This document shows positions 19,283 through 28,499 of a DNA stretch of 64,000 nucleotides, piece after piece. The translations under genes and the position numbers were made by a program. The notes below the pieces were generated by a model, which saw nothing but the letters and a program-made list of their open reading frames with translations, was not told the DNA's origin and ran no database searches. Source of the DNA: a bacterium. GTDB lineage: Bacteria; 4484-113; JAGGVC01. How positions within the stretch are numbered: position 1 is the stretch's first letter; each line of letters begins with the position of its first letter. The DNA is taken from assembly GCA_039961635.1 (NCBI GenBank), contig JABRWB010000005.1, positions 1 to 64,000 on the forward strand. Reading direction: 5' to 3'.

Positions 19283-22200
19283 GTCGGTCGTACCTTTCCG
19301 GTCGAGGAGCGAGGAACGAGGAAAACGACCGCCACGGGGAACGTTCTGGCAGTGGGGTCGGCATAGCGGCTTTCGACGGCGGCAGCCTCGCTTTTCTTCT
19401 CTTCGGGGATACGGGCGAGCCTGGCTTTCAACGCCTCGATATCCCTCTTCAACTGGTTGCGTTCTTCCTCGGGCCAGAGCGTCAATTGCACGAATTGCGG
19501 TCCCGAGTCGGTCAGTTCTTTCCGGATGCTTTTCGTCAGATCGTCGAGAACGGCCATGAGATCGGCGATCTCGCTTTCCTTTCTGCGATTCAACGTGTTT
19601 TCCAGATACTTCATGCGCTCCCGAGAGCGCGCTTCCACGGCCGCCCGGATCGCTTCCTCGTGTCTTTCGAATCGGTCCTTCAGGATCGCGAAAAGATCGT
19701 CGCCGGGAGCGACAGGCTCCGCCTTTTCGACGAGAGCTTCGAGTTTGCCCACCTGGGCGATCCTTCTGAAAGACTTGTGTTCCAGTTCGCCGCCGGAGAG
19801 AGTCAATTCCTCGTGGAGCCGATGATGCCCGCCGCCAGTGATGACCAGGCGCGACCAGATGGCCACTGTAGGCCGATCGAGTTCCTCGTCGGGAACCGCT
19901 CGAACGGTGACTCGATGTAGCGACTTGACGTCGTCCAGCTTCCAAATTTCCTCGCGCAGCAGGCGGAGGCTCATCTGGACCAGCTTGTGTTCGAGGTGGA
20001 CCAGAACCACGTCGTCACGTCCCTTCGCCACTTCGTGGTCGAAGGTAATGGGGCGTCGTACTCCCGTGTGTGGATGTTCGAGCCCGACGGTCGCCCGTCC
20101 CCACGAACCGGGCAACACCGGCACTTCGAACGCCTTGCCATCGGGAACGCCCGGCAACGAAACCGGTTTCAGAGGCGGCTTCTCGGCAAGTTCGAGGGCG
20201 ATTTCGACCGCACGGTGCAGGTTTTCCGGATCGAGATGAAAATCTCTCTTCGCCTCCACGAGTTTCTCGTGTAGACGTGCGATTCTCTCCTGCAGCTTGC
20301 GCTCGGCAGCGACGAACCGTCGCGCTTTCGCAGCCTTGGCCTCGGCGGCACCGGTGTCCAAACCCGTCCGTCTTCCGAGCATGGCCTCTTCTATCTGTTT
20401 GGCGATGACGGGGCCTACGCTGCCCAAATCCTCCCGGATCGTGTCCACCTTGAGGACCGCCCTCATGAGGTACTCGTGATCCCCTTCGATTTCGCCGACC
20501 TTCCGGTGTCTGGATATTTCACGAGGATCGAAGCCTTGGCTCACCGGGTGCCAGATGAAGACTTCCTTCTGCCTCTGGCCGTGACGGTCGATCCTGCCGT
20601 TACGCTGCTCCATGACGTTGGGATTCCAGGGAATCTCGATATGGATCAGGTAGTTGCAATGATTTTGAAGATCGATTCCTTCCGAAGCGGCGTCGGTCGC
20701 CAACAGAATCCGAACCGGGGCTACATCGGGATTCGCCTGGAAGGCCGCCTTGACGGCTTCGCGTTCGTCCGGGCGCATGCTTCCGTGCAGGATGGCGAGA
20801 CGATCCCCTCCGAACCCGTTGGCCGTGAGAATTTGATGGAGCCAGACATGGGTGGCGCGGTATTCGGTGAAGAGGATGACTCTCTTTTCGTTCCAGTGTC
20901 CGTCAGGTTTCAGATAGGTGTCGAGCCAGTGGAGGATGGCCTTGGCTTTCGCGTCCACCCGGTTCTTGTGTTTTTCGGCCCATTCGGTGAGGCGGTCGAG
21001 CATGGCACGTTCCGTTTCACCCAGCGCTACGGCCATCTCGCTCGCCACTTCGACCGCTTCGAGCTGAGCCTCTTCCGCCTTCGCTTCGTCCGAGTACTCC
21101 TCCTCGCTTCGAACGATCGCCTTGCGGAGTATTCGGTCGTCCAATGCCGTGGCGGTCCGGGGGCGACCTCGTAGTAGCGTCTCTCTGTGTTTAGCCAAGG
21201 TGATGGCGAAAGCCATCGGAGACGAAAACAGTCGTTTTTTCAACAGCATGTGCACGAAGTCGGTCCCGAACTCGTACCGTGTTCCTTTGACGCTGTGGGC
21301 TCTCGTGGTCGTGAATTCGCGCAGCAAGCGATGGATATCCCGTTCTTCATCCGAATAGGCGATTTCCAGGCACTGGAGCCGTCGGACCGGGAAGATCGGT
21401 TCACCGTCGGCGTCGACGATGTCGCTCTTCATTCGTCTTACCATGACCCGATGGAGTTGCCTTTCGTCCGGCATCACCGTCCGGGCGAAACGTTGGTCGT
21501 CGAGAAGCTCCAGAAGGGAGGTGAACGATTCCTGATATCCGTTGTGAGGTGTCGCGCTCAAGAACAGGCGATGGGAAAAATGGGGAGCCAACGTTCGGAT
21601 CAGTCGCGTGCGTTGGCTTTCCAGCGCGTATCTGGTCGCGGCCGCGGGCGCGACGTTGTGGGCCTCGTCCACTACGAGGATGTCGAACTTGCGTGGATAG
21701 GTCACGTGAGGAGGGAGAATGTCCTTGAGCAGCCGCAGCCCCTCTCCGGCTTTTATCCAGTCCATGGAGGAGATGAGTCGCGGAAAAGACGTCCACGGAT
21801 TGGCGTGGATTCCCCGTTCCCGACGAAGCGTCTTGACGTAATCGGAATCTACGATACGGAACTCGAGCCCGAACTTCTCCTGCATCTCCATCCGCCATTT
21901 GACCTGAAGAGTTGCGGGGCAGACGATCATGACGGATCTCGCTCTGTGGCGCACCAGAAGTTCCTGAATCACCAAGCCCGCTTCGATGGTCTTTCCCAAA
22001 CCGACGTCGTCGGCTATCAACAGATTGACGCGAGCCATATCGATCGCGCGGACGAGGGGATCGAGTTGATAGTCTTCGATGGTGATCCCGCTTCGAAACG
22101 GTGACTGCAGAAAAGACCTGTCCGCGTTGGTCGCGGCCCCCCAGCGAACGGCGTCGAGGAACGCTTCCAGTTTTTCCGTTTCGTCCCAACCGGTGATTTT

Positions 22201-22458
22201 CGGTAGTCCCGCTCTTTCCAGCACGCGAGCCCCCGGTTCCAATTCCCACAGGACTTGGAGGCTTTCACCGAGGGAGTCTTCGTCGAGGGCGGCCAGAGTG
22301 ACGAGGTGCTGCTTCCCGTTTCCCGTCGAAGAGAAAGCGGATGCCTCGACGTCGCCCACGACCCACTGACGACGTCTGATCTCGACGAGTTGGCCGGGGT
22401 CGGGTACTGAACGGCTCCATACATATTTGTTTGTATCGGATCGTGATATCTCAGGCAT
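19279..22458 (-). CDS. drmD: DISARM SNF2-type helicase DrmD
   Basis: About 1059 residues with Snf2-like helicase motifs: LLIADDVGLGKTIEAGLVIQ (Walker A), LVVDEAHNVAP (DEAH), LFLSATPHNG, LFTEYRATHVWLHQIL, LATDAASEGIDLQNHCNYLI and EQRNGRIDRHGQ. DrmD defines class 1 DISARM. The C-terminal ~350 residues have long coiled-coil-like helices rich in Arg and Glu. I prefer the ATG at 22458, which overlaps the methylase stop by eight bases after GGAGCGAGAG; an upstream ATG at 22512 would overlap 62 bases. Confidence 0.92.
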   Translation of the reverse strand: MPEISRSDTNKYVWSRSVPDPGQLVEIRRRQWVVGDVEASAFSSTGNGKQHLVTLAALDEDSLGESLQVLWELEPGARVLERAGLPKITGWDETEKLEAFLDAVRWGAATNADRSFLQSPFRSGITIEDYQLDPLVRAIDMARVNLLIADDVGLGKTIEAGLVIQELLVRHRARSVMIVCPATLQVKWRMEMQEKFGLEFRIVDSDYVKTLRRERGIHANPWTSFPRLISSMDWIKAGEGLRLLKDILPPHVTYPRKFDILVVDEAHNVAPAAATRYALESQRTRLIRTLAPHFSHRLFLSATPHNGYQESFTSLLELLDDQRFARTVMPDERQLHRVMVRRMKSDIVDADGEPIFPVRRLQCLEIAYSDEERDIHRLLREFTTTRAHSVKGTRYEFGTDFVHMLLKKRLFSSPMAFAITLAKHRETLLRGRPRTATALDDRILRKAIVRSEEEYSDEAKAEEAQLEAVEVASEMAVALGETERAMLDRLTEWAEKHKNRVDAKAKAILHWLDTYLKPDGHWNEKRVILFTEYRATHVWLHQILTANGFGGDRLAILHGSMRPDEREAVKAAFQANPDVAPVRILLATDAASEGIDLQNHCNYLIHIEIPWNPNVMEQRNGRIDRHGQRQKEVFIWHPVSQGFDPREISRHRKVGEIEGDHEYLMRAVLKVDTIREDLGSVGPVIAKQIEEAMLGRRTGLDTGAAEAKAAKARRFVAAERKLQERIARLHEKLVEAKRDFHLDPENLHRAVEIALELAEKPPLKPVSLPGVPDGKAFEVPVLPGSWGRATVGLEHPHTGVRRPITFDHEVAKGRDDVVLVHLEHKLVQMSLRLLREEIWKLDDVKSLHRVTVRAVPDEELDRPTVAIWSRLVITGGGHHRLHEELTLSGGELEHKSFRRIAQVGKLEALVEKAEPVAPGDDLFAILKDRFERHEEAIRAAVEARSRERMKYLENTLNRRKESEIADLMAVLDDLTKSIRKELTDSGPQFVQLTLWPEEERNQLKRDIEALKARLARIPEEKKSEAAAVESRYADPTARTFPVAVVFLVPRSSTGKVRPT

Positions 22459-23569
22459 TCGCTCTCGCTCCGGCGCTCGTTTTCCTTCGACTTTTTGTCC
22501 ACCGATCGACATGGCGGAGTATGCTCAGCCCGATCACTTCTCCGAGTTTCGGTGGCACGGCGTTGCCGATCAACCTTCCTACCGATTTCTTGTAAATAGG
22601 CTGTCCGGGAGGAACGAATTCGTAGTCTTTCGGGAAGCTCTGCAGAATCGCCCCTTCACGCAACGAGATGGCACGATTTTGATCTGGATGTCCGAAGCGA
22701 CCGTTACCGAATCCGAAGAACTGAGTGGTGATCGTGGGAGCCGGCTCTTCCCAGCACATGCGACCGTAGACGCTCGGATAGGTCTTGCCGGTTTTCTTCT
22801 TGTGACAGTCGGCTACCAGCGTCTTTTGCCAGTCTCGCCAAGTTCCTCCGGGTTTGGATGCCTCGATCCTCTTCTTGTTCAGGTCCGAAAGGATAGAGGC
22901 CTGATGCAATGGATCTGTCTCTTCCATCTCGCCCGCTCGCAAAGGCGGCAAATCGGCGATAGCATCCCTCACCGTTGTACGCTTTGACCCGAATTCCCCA
23001 GGAGACAGCAAACGAATGGGGCCGAGCTTAGAAGCCAGGAGAACGAGCCTCTGGCGGTGCTGTGGAATTCCATAGTCCTCACAGTTCACGATCCTGTGGT
23101 CGACGTGATATCCTGCGTCGTCAAGGCCGTAGAGGAATTCTTGGAAGACACCTAGGCGTTCGAGTCGCGGAACGTTCTCCATCGTTACCAGTTCGGGGGA
23201 AATCTCCTGAACGAGCCGGGAGAACTGACGGAGGAGCCACCACCGTTTGTCGTCCGGGGTCGCCTTCTGGTTGTAGGTGGAAAATGTTTGACAGGGAGCG
23301 CATCCGGCCAACAGACGGATGCCGTTTTTGCGAAATACCCGTTCGAGGTCTTTCGCCTCGAGGTTTTCGACGGATTTCAGAAGAAACTTAGCGGCGTTGT
23401 TCGCAGAGAAAGGATGCTCGCAGACAGGATCGATATCGACCCCAAGGCGGACGTCGATGCCCGCTCGCTCGAGTCCGCACGTCAGTCCGCCGGCACCGCA
23501 GAATAGGTCCACGGCGTAGACTTTGCGCTTCGCTCGGTTCCCTGTCTGTATCCGTTCGATCCGTTCCAT
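22451..23569 (-). CDS. drmMII: DNA (cytosine-5) methyltransferase, DrmMII-like
   Basis: A complete C5-cytosine methylase (372 residues from the preferred ATG at 23569; the frame continues to 23617). Motifs in order: DLFCGAGGLTCGLERAG (I), LLAGCAPCQTFSTYN with the catalytic Cys (IV), VTMENVPRLERLG (VI), QHRQRLVLLASKLG (VIII) and RLIGNAVPPKLGEVI (X). A C5 methylase is characteristic of class 2 DISARM, yet this locus otherwise has the class 1 set with drmD and drmMI. Position at the head of the operon and the vsr gene further down support a role in self-marking. It could alternatively belong to a separate R-M cassette fused to the operon. Confidence 0.9.
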   Translation of the reverse strand: MERIERIQTGNRAKRKVYAVDLFCGAGGLTCGLERAGIDVRLGVDIDPVCEHPFSANNAAKFLLKSVENLEAKDLERVFRKNGIRLLAGCAPCQTFSTYNQKATPDDKRWWLLRQFSRLVQEISPELVTMENVPRLERLGVFQEFLYGLDDAGYHVDHRIVNCEDYGIPQHRQRLVLLASKLGPIRLLSPGEFGSKRTTVRDAIADLPPLRAGEMEETDPLHQASILSDLNKKRIEASKPGGTWRDWQKTLVADCHKKKTGKTYPSVYGRMCWEEPAPTITTQFFGFGNGRFGHPDQNRAISLREGAILQSFPKDYEFVPPGQPIYKKSVGRLIGNAVPPKLGEVIGLSILRHVDRWTKSRRKTSAGARANA

Positions 23570-23585
23570 GTTCTTCGATACCTGC

Positions 23586-23789
23586 CTACTCGGTCCTCTG
23601 GTCGTGTGATGAGGCACCTCCGGCCTTTACCCATTCATCGATTTCGTCTTTTTTGAATTTCCATAGTTGACCCATCCGGTGAGCGGGCATCCGGTGTTTG
23701 TCGATCCATCGGTACACCGTGTCGTTGCTGACACCGAGGTATTTGGATATCTCTTCCACCGACAGCCATCGGTCTTCGATCTCGGTCAT
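23586..23789 (-). CDS. Excisionase-type helix-turn-helix DNA-binding protein
   Basis: A 67-residue protein of the MerR-like/excisionase HTH_17 type. WLSVEEISKYLGVSNDTVYRWIDKHRMPAHRMGQ is the winged helix-turn-helix (split here by reading: recognition part NDTVYRWIDK), followed by WKFKKDEIDEWVKAG. It is the first gene after a good promoter (23887-23915), with the C5-methylase starting about 17 bases after its stop. Such small proteins often head DISARM and other defence loci and may control their expression; that role is inferred. Confidence 0.85.
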   Translation of the reverse strand: MTEIEDRWLSVEEISKYLGVSNDTVYRWIDKHRMPAHRMGQLWKFKKDEIDEWVKAGGASSHDQRTE

Positions 23790-23886
23790 TTCTCCTGCTC
23801 CCGCGAAATTTTACGGTTCACGACTCACCGCTCGCTTCGGACGTTCAAAGAGAGAGGGACGCACCTCTCCCATATTCCAATGGATT

Positions 23887-23915
23887 ATGATACGCCGATC
23901 CTTTCCGATTGTCAA
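23887..23915 (-). promoter_or_regulatory. Sigma70-type promoter for the DISARM operon
   Basis: On the minus strand a -35 box TTGACA (23915-23910) and a -10 box TATCAT (23892-23887) are separated by exactly 17 bases. The predicted transcript starts near 23880, about 90 bases before the HTH gene. This is the best promoter match in the window. No other convincing promoter was seen inside the following 21 kb, which supports one long transcript. Confidence 0.75.
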
Positions 23916-24044
23916 CCGCAATTTGCCGCAGAAACCTGGATTTGTCTGTATCGATTGCTGCATCGATTTCTCGATTTTCCACCTCACCGGATACATACCG
24001 GAATAGATCCCTATGCGGGTCGCAAATCTGGCGTTCGAGAGAAG

Positions 24045-24629
24045 TTACCCGTTCCGGGGCCATCTTGAGGACCCTAACGGTTGCAGTCCCCGCTCTGTCG
24101 AAGGGAAACCGACGTAGAGCCAGACCGGAAGCACGGTTCCGTTGACCTGGACCGGTACCAGGACGCGGCGGTAGAGGCAGGGACCGCCGGGGTGAAACCC
24201 CTCCAGCCGGTCGATGGCCGGAAGGCGGGTTTCGGGATCGTCGAAGGTGAGAATCTCCCCGTACACGGGGCCCCAGGGCGCGCCTGTGCCCTTCTTCGGG
24301 AGCCGGTCGGGGGTTGGCTCGGAATTGGAAATGCGGGCCGTCACGTGCGCTTGTGTGGCCACGTCGGCGAGCGGGTTGGCGGTCCCGACGGCAAGGATGT
24401 CCTCCTCCGGAACCTCCAGGACCGGGATTCCGGAGGATGTCTCGAAGAGGCGGCCGCGGACCAAGGCGTCCCCCACCGCCAGGACTCCCCGGCAGAAGCG
24501 GTCGTGGTTCCAGAAACCGCGCTTCGGTGTGCCGTAGACGAAGAGCCTCAGCATTCCGTTTGTGTTCGGCTTCAAGGGTTCTTTCGGGTTCATTGCCTGG
24601 TTCATGGGGTTCATTGGAGTGTCTGTCAT
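24045..24629 (-). CDS. Gamma-glutamylcyclotransferase (AIG2-like) family protein
   Basis: The protein has the AIG2/GGCT fold markers: LRLFVYGTPKRGFWNHDRF at the start of the domain, GPVYGEILTFDD, then IDRLEGFHPGGPCLYRRVLV and VWLYVG near the end. The family makes 5-oxoproline from gamma-glutamyl amines. The open frame starts at 24629 with a Pro/Asn-rich stretch; translation could also begin at the Met before LRLFVYGT. It overlaps the amidotransferase gene by ATGA and closes a four-gene operon with amidoligase, where such cyclotransferases are predicted to act on amidoligase products. Confidence 0.86.
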   Translation of the reverse strand: MTDTPMNPMNQAMNPKEPLKPNTNGMLRLFVYGTPKRGFWNHDRFCRGVLAVGDALVRGRLFETSSGIPVLEVPEEDILAVGTANPLADVATQAHVTARISNSEPTPDRLPKKGTGAPWGPVYGEILTFDDPETRLPAIDRLEGFHPGGPCLYRRVLVPVQVNGTVLPVWLYVGFPSTERGLQPLGSSRWPRNG

Positions 24630-25405
24630 GGCTCCGCGCCTTTTCTCTCCCGGGCGACGAACTCGAAGGGCTCCACCGAATACGCGGCCAGGTCCTCGCG
24701 CCGGAACACCACCAGGCTCATGGGCGGGACCGCAATCTCACGCCAGCCTTTTTCCTCCGCCAGCACGGCGTCGAGGTATGCGGGGTCCGAAGCGTAGAGA
24801 ACCGTTTTGCGGCGGGGATGCCAGCGCAGTTCCAACGGCCGGTTCCCCTTGAGCACAAAGACGGTGCCCGGGTCGGTCCGGCAGGCGATGACGGCGGTGA
24901 TCTGCCCGCGGCAGCGGCGGAGCCGCGCCTTGAACCGCTCGATATCCATGGCACCGTCCCGTGCGGCGTTCGCGGCCAGGCGGAACAGAATTTCGCTGTC
25001 CACCTCGGCGAAGCGCCGCATCTTCCAGCGCCGGAACAGGTAGTCGGCGTTGTAAATGGTGCCGTTGTGGGTGCCGATCACCTCCCCGGCGCGGATCGGG
25101 TGGTTGTTGCTGTTGATCCGTTCGTCCCCGCGGGTGCGCCAACGGGTGTGTCCGATGAGGAGCGCGGCGCGGTTGTTTATGCTGGCCAGGAGTTCGGCGA
25201 AGGCCTTGTCCGTCACGAACCGCTCGGCCGTCACCGGGCGTTTGAAGAGCCGGTGCCCGCCGTCGGTGTCGAGCCATGCCGCGCCCGTGGCGTGGGGCTC
25301 GCGCTCCTCGCTCAGCAGCAGGCGGGTGAAGAGCCAGGCGAGATACTCCCGATCCTCGGCGCGTCGCCGCTTATTTCCGAAGATGACTCCCGCGAACCCG
25401 CACAT
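24626..25405 (-). CDS. Class II glutamine amidotransferase domain protein
   Basis: A 259-residue protein beginning Met-Cys-Gly-Phe-Ala-Gly. The N-terminal Cys is the nucleophile of class II (Ntn) glutamine amidotransferases. Other motifs are LLIGHTRWRTRGDERINSNN and VIGTHNGTIYNADYLF (glutamine site) with EVDSEILFRL. No synthetase domain is attached, so it would supply ammonia to a partner or act as a glutaminase/transferase on its own. The ATG overlaps the stop of the preceding gene (TGATG). The frame is open further upstream, but the Met-Cys start must be the true one. Confidence 0.9.
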   Translation of the reverse strand: MCGFAGVIFGNKRRRAEDREYLAWLFTRLLLSEEREPHATGAAWLDTDGGHRLFKRPVTAERFVTDKAFAELLASINNRAALLIGHTRWRTRGDERINSNNHPIRAGEVIGTHNGTIYNADYLFRRWKMRRFAEVDSEILFRLAANAARDGAMDIERFKARLRRCRGQITAVIACRTDPGTVFVLKGNRPLELRWHPRRKTVLYASDPAYLDAVLAEEKGWREIAVPPMSLVVFRREDLAAYSVEPFEFVARERKGAEP

Positions 25406-25905
25406 CAGGATTTCCCTCCCTGCGGATCGACGATGAACCCGCGGAAGACGCCTTCGGCGTATTCCTTCGGATGCTCCTCGATCCAGTGCGCGGCGTCCGG
25501 CCAGCCGAGCTCCCCGGCCAGCCGGGCGACGACCGGCCGGTCGAGCATGTTGGTCAACCCCGAGAGCCGGACCGCGTCGATGCCCTGCCAGACCAAGGCG
25601 GGAATCGGTATCCGCGTGGGTTTGTCGTCCTGCACCTCGGCAAGGCCGTGTTTGATCAGGGCATCGAGGAAGGATGCCGCTTTTTCCTCGGGCGTGTCGC
25701 CCCGGACCGTAAGCTCGACGCCGGACAGCATCTTGGCGTTCCGCAGGACCATGTCGATGTAGTCCTCGAGGTCCCGCTGGTCGGAAAATAACGTGGCCCC
25801 TTTCATGGCCAGGACCACGTCGGTCACCGTCGCCCCGCTGAAGACCTCGCCGTCGCCTTCCATCGGCCGCCCATTGAGGGCGGTGTTTCGGATCAGCACT
25901 CTCAT
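25405..25905 (-). CDS. Hypothetical protein in amidoligase operon
   Basis: A 166-residue protein with no recognised family. The first ~45 residues ([27 protein letters not shown]) look like a compact alpha/beta segment; the rest is helical. ATG at 25905 follows a strong AAGGAGG. Its start overlaps the amidoligase stop by ATGA, and its stop overlaps the amidotransferase start by TGATG. Constant coupling with these three enzymes suggests an accessory subunit or a substrate carrier, which is inference. Confidence 0.72.
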   Translation of the reverse strand: MRVLIRNTALNGRPMEGDGEVFSGATVTDVVLAMKGATLFSDQRDLEDYIDMVLRNAKMLSGVELTVRGDTPEEKAASFLDALIKHGLAEVQDDKPTRIPIPALVWQGIDAVRLSGLTNMLDRPVVARLAGELGWPDAAHWIEEHPKEYAEGVFRGFIVDPQGGKS

Positions 25906-26972
25906 GACGCGCCTCCTTGCATCCCGCCGGTCTCGTCCCCCGAAAACACCGGAGGCCGGGGTTGACTCGGGCCATCCATGGCCCTCGCCCTTCGGGCGCG
26001 CCCTTGGCGCGTCCAATCCGGCTGTCCTGCCGGATTGTCGGGCCAGGCCTCCATGAGGGATTCCGCCTTTGGGGCGGGTTGTTCGTCTGGTTTCACCCTG
26101 CCGCGTTTGAAGGCCGAGTCCCCTGGCAGGGCGGCGATCAGATGCTTGCGCGCGGTCTTGAACTCGTCGCCGATGAGCCCCAGGTGGAGCAGGAAGACCC
26201 GGAAGTCGTACCGGGCGCTCTGCGGGTCGAAGGACCGCTTGCGGCTCGATGCCGCCCGGCCGTTCAGCGCCTTGGCCGCCACGGCCAGGACCAGTTGGAT
26301 GTAGGCTTTCACCTTGCCCGCGTGGAGCGTCCCCTCGAACCAGCGGAACTCGACGGTGCCTCGGTACCAGACGTTGTGCAGGTTCACCCCGTGGTAGCGG
26401 GTGCTGTCGTAGTGCTGGGGCTGCCGGTTGTGGTAGCCGTACCAAATGTGGTTGAGCTTGTCCCTGGTCCTGGGACGGCGGCGCTCGATCTGGGCGATGA
26501 GGTCGTCGCTCACCGGTTTGCTGTAGTTGCGACGGCGGGTCTCGTTCACACCCAGGGCGGTGAGGATGAGCGCTTCCTGCTTGTAGACGATCTTGGCGAG
26601 GTTCGCGAGGGTCCGGCCGTCAAAGGCTGTGGCGTCGACGTGGACGTGGATGCCGCAACGGTCGTCCACCTTGGCTCCGCAGGCCCGCAGCGCCCGGACG
26701 ACCTCCTGGAGGACGGGGATGTCCTCGTAAGACAGGACGGGGCTCACCACCTCGGCCCGCAAGTGTACCGGCACATTGATGAGCGAGCCGTCGGATACCA
26801 CTTTCCAAACCCGTCCATGGTCGTCGGTGACCTCCCAGGGGTCGAAGCTGCCCGGGCTGCCGATGTGGCGGACCTGGCCGCCCACCACCGATTGGATCGC
26901 CTGGGCGACCCGCTCGCGCGTCCGTTTGACTGTCTCGATCTCGATTCCGAAGTTGATCCGGCGTAAGTCCAT
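25902..26972 (-). CDS. Amidoligase (COOH-NH2 ligase of the glutamine-synthetase fold)
   Basis: This 356-residue protein matches the amidoligase family, ATP-dependent enzymes that join a carboxyl to an amine. Markers are [10 protein letters not shown] (metal/ATP-binding ExE), [19 protein letters not shown] and [19 protein letters not shown] (Arg site). The start ATG follows AAGGAGAG. It heads an operon with a class II amidotransferase and a GGCT-like cyclotransferase. That neighbourhood was described for amidoligases in phage-like and other mobile contexts. The C-terminal ~70 residues are Pro/Arg-rich and low-complexity. The substrate is unknown. Confidence 0.88.
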   Translation of the reverse strand: MDLRRINFGIEIETVKRTRERVAQAIQSVVGGQVRHIGSPGSFDPWEVTDDHGRVWKVVSDGSLINVPVHLRAEVVSPVLSYEDIPVLQEVVRALRACGAKVDDRCGIHVHVDATAFDGRTLANLAKIVYKQEALILTALGVNETRRRNYSKPVSDDLIAQIERRRPRTRDKLNHIWYGYHNRQPQHYDSTRYHGVNLHNVWYRGTVEFRWFEGTLHAGKVKAYIQLVLAVAAKALNGRAASSRKRSFDPQSARYDFRVFLLHLGLIGDEFKTARKHLIAALPGDSAFKRGRVKPDEQPAPKAESLMEAWPDNPAGQPDWTRQGRARRARAMDGPSQPRPPVFSGDETGGMQGGAS

Positions 26973-27221
26973 GGTCTCTCCTTACGTTCTGTAAGCCCGT
27001 TCCCGGCAAGGGATTGGCTCTTGTGTTCACACACATACAGGCTTCTTTCCGAACATAAAGCAAGGCGAAATCGACACATAACCCCTATGATTCCAATGAG
27101 TTATGTACATTGAGACGCAGCCAGCGGAAACACGCGGGATTACGGGGTTCCCCGGCGTCCGAAGAAAAGAGAGGTGTTCCGGGGATCAGCTCCGCTTCCA
27201 GTCGGTGCCGGTGTGTTTCTC

Positions 27222-28499
27222 TCACTTGCCGCCGCCCGCGAGGTCGGTGTTGAACCACTCGTCGCCCTTGGACGGGTTCGGGAGAGCGGCGTCGCGCTCG
27301 GCCTGTGTGCCGACGCCCCGATGGAAGGCCTCCCGCGCGGTTAGCCCCTGACCGAGCCGGTCCGGGCCGAGCAGGTCCCGCCATCCGAGGGCCGATGCCC
27401 GCAGCCGGGAAACGAAGGTCCGGTAGGCGGTCGCGTCCTTGGCCGCGCGGTAAAGGAGCAGCGAGCCGTCGGCGTCCCGGACCAGGCTCGGCGTGTAGCA
27501 GCGCTCGAGGAACGGCCCGCTGCCGTTCTTGAACACGGGGTTGATCTCCGCCTTGCGCCAGTGGACACGGTCCCAGGACCATGCATAGCCGATTCCTGCG
27601 TTTCCCGCGGAGCCCCCGGAGTAGAGCATCCACCATCTCCCGTCGGGAAGCCGTTCCACATGGGCGGCGGAGACGTAGCCGTTCACGCCTTCCCAAGGCT
27701 GCGGGTCGATCAAGCCGGAGAGGATCGGACCGTTCCCGAACAGCTTCAATACGACCGCATCGTGGGAGCAGGCCAGACCGAGGCTGTCGTTGCCGCCGGT
27801 CGAGGCGATGAAATACATGGCGTAGCGCCAGGTAAAAGGTCTTCCTTCGACCGAAGTGGGCCGCGAGTTGTACCAGAGGAACGACGGCCCGTAATGGCCG
27901 CGATTCCAGACCTGGACGCTTCCCTCGGTCACCAGGTCACCGAAACACGGGGTATCGCCCCTGAACGCGGCGGGGGCAACCGACGGATCACAGACTGCTG
28001 TGCGCAGTCCGGCCATGGCATAGGGCTGGTTGGGAACGTCCGGGTTCCAGTAGAGGATGCGCAGCCGGTTTACGGTCTCCAGCGTGCAGACCACGTGATA
28101 GCCTTCGGCCGCGATGCCGGTGACCTTTTTCTCCGTGTCCCAGGAGAGGCCGTCGTGGGAAAAGGCACAGCTCGTTCCCGCGCCGTCGCCATAATATGCG
28201 ATGAAGTCCCGAACCCGAGTCCCGTCGTGGAAACCGCCCGGGGTCCGGAGGACGCGGACATAGTAAGCACGAGCTGCCGTCAGAGGCAGGACGTGCGGGT
28301 AGCGGTGGTCGAACACGACCGGCGGCAGCCCCTCGGGCGGTTCCGCGCCGGAGGGGACCAGCAGCAGGCCGAGGTCAACGGCGCGCAGCAGGTCCGGGGT
28401 CATCGCCTGAACGACGGAGTTCTTCCCGGGGCCGAGCGTACCCGTAAGCCCGGGCAATTCCAGAATCGTATCGGTGTTGCTCTTGATGGTGATGCTCAT
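27222..28499 (-). CDS. Phage tail-associated beta-propeller-like protein
   Basis: A 425-residue protein. The first ~75 residues (TILELPGLTGTLGPGKNSV) look like a virion attachment segment. The rest has repeated aromatic-Asp blade motifs such as FSHDGLSWDTEKKV, WSWDRVHWRKAEINPVF and YTPSLVRDADGSLLLYRA, as in five-bladed glycosidase propellers (GH43/GH32-like). The end (KGDEWFNTDLAGGG) resembles short tail-fibre tips. ATG overlaps the previous gene's stop. Carbohydrate binding or cleavage at the host surface is inferred; catalytic acids cannot be placed. Confidence 0.6.
   Translation of the reverse strand: MSITIKSNTDTILELPGLTGTLGPGKNSVVQAMTPDLLRAVDLGLLLVPSGAEPPEGLPPVVFDHRYPHVLPLTAARAYYVRVLRTPGGFHDGTRVRDFIAYYGDGAGTSCAFSHDGLSWDTEKKVTGIAAEGYHVVCTLETVNRLRILYWNPDVPNQPYAMAGLRTAVCDPSVAPAAFRGDTPCFGDLVTEGSVQVWNRGHYGPSFLWYNSRPTSVEGRPFTWRYAMYFIASTGGNDSLGLACSHDAVVLKLFGNGPILSGLIDPQPWEGVNGYVSAAHVERLPDGRWWMLYSGGSAGNAGIGYAWSWDRVHWRKAEINPVFKNGSGPFLERCYTPSLVRDADGSLLLYRAAKDATAYRTFVSRLRASALGWRDLLGPDRLGQGLTAREAFHRGVGTQAERDAALPNPSKGDEWFNTDLAGGGK

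Noticed and set aside
19283-19945. N-terminal extension of drmMI by 221 residues
   Set aside because: It overlaps drmD in another frame, is composed of Arg/Ser-rich low-complexity residues, and the ATG at 19282 makes a normal ATGA overlap.
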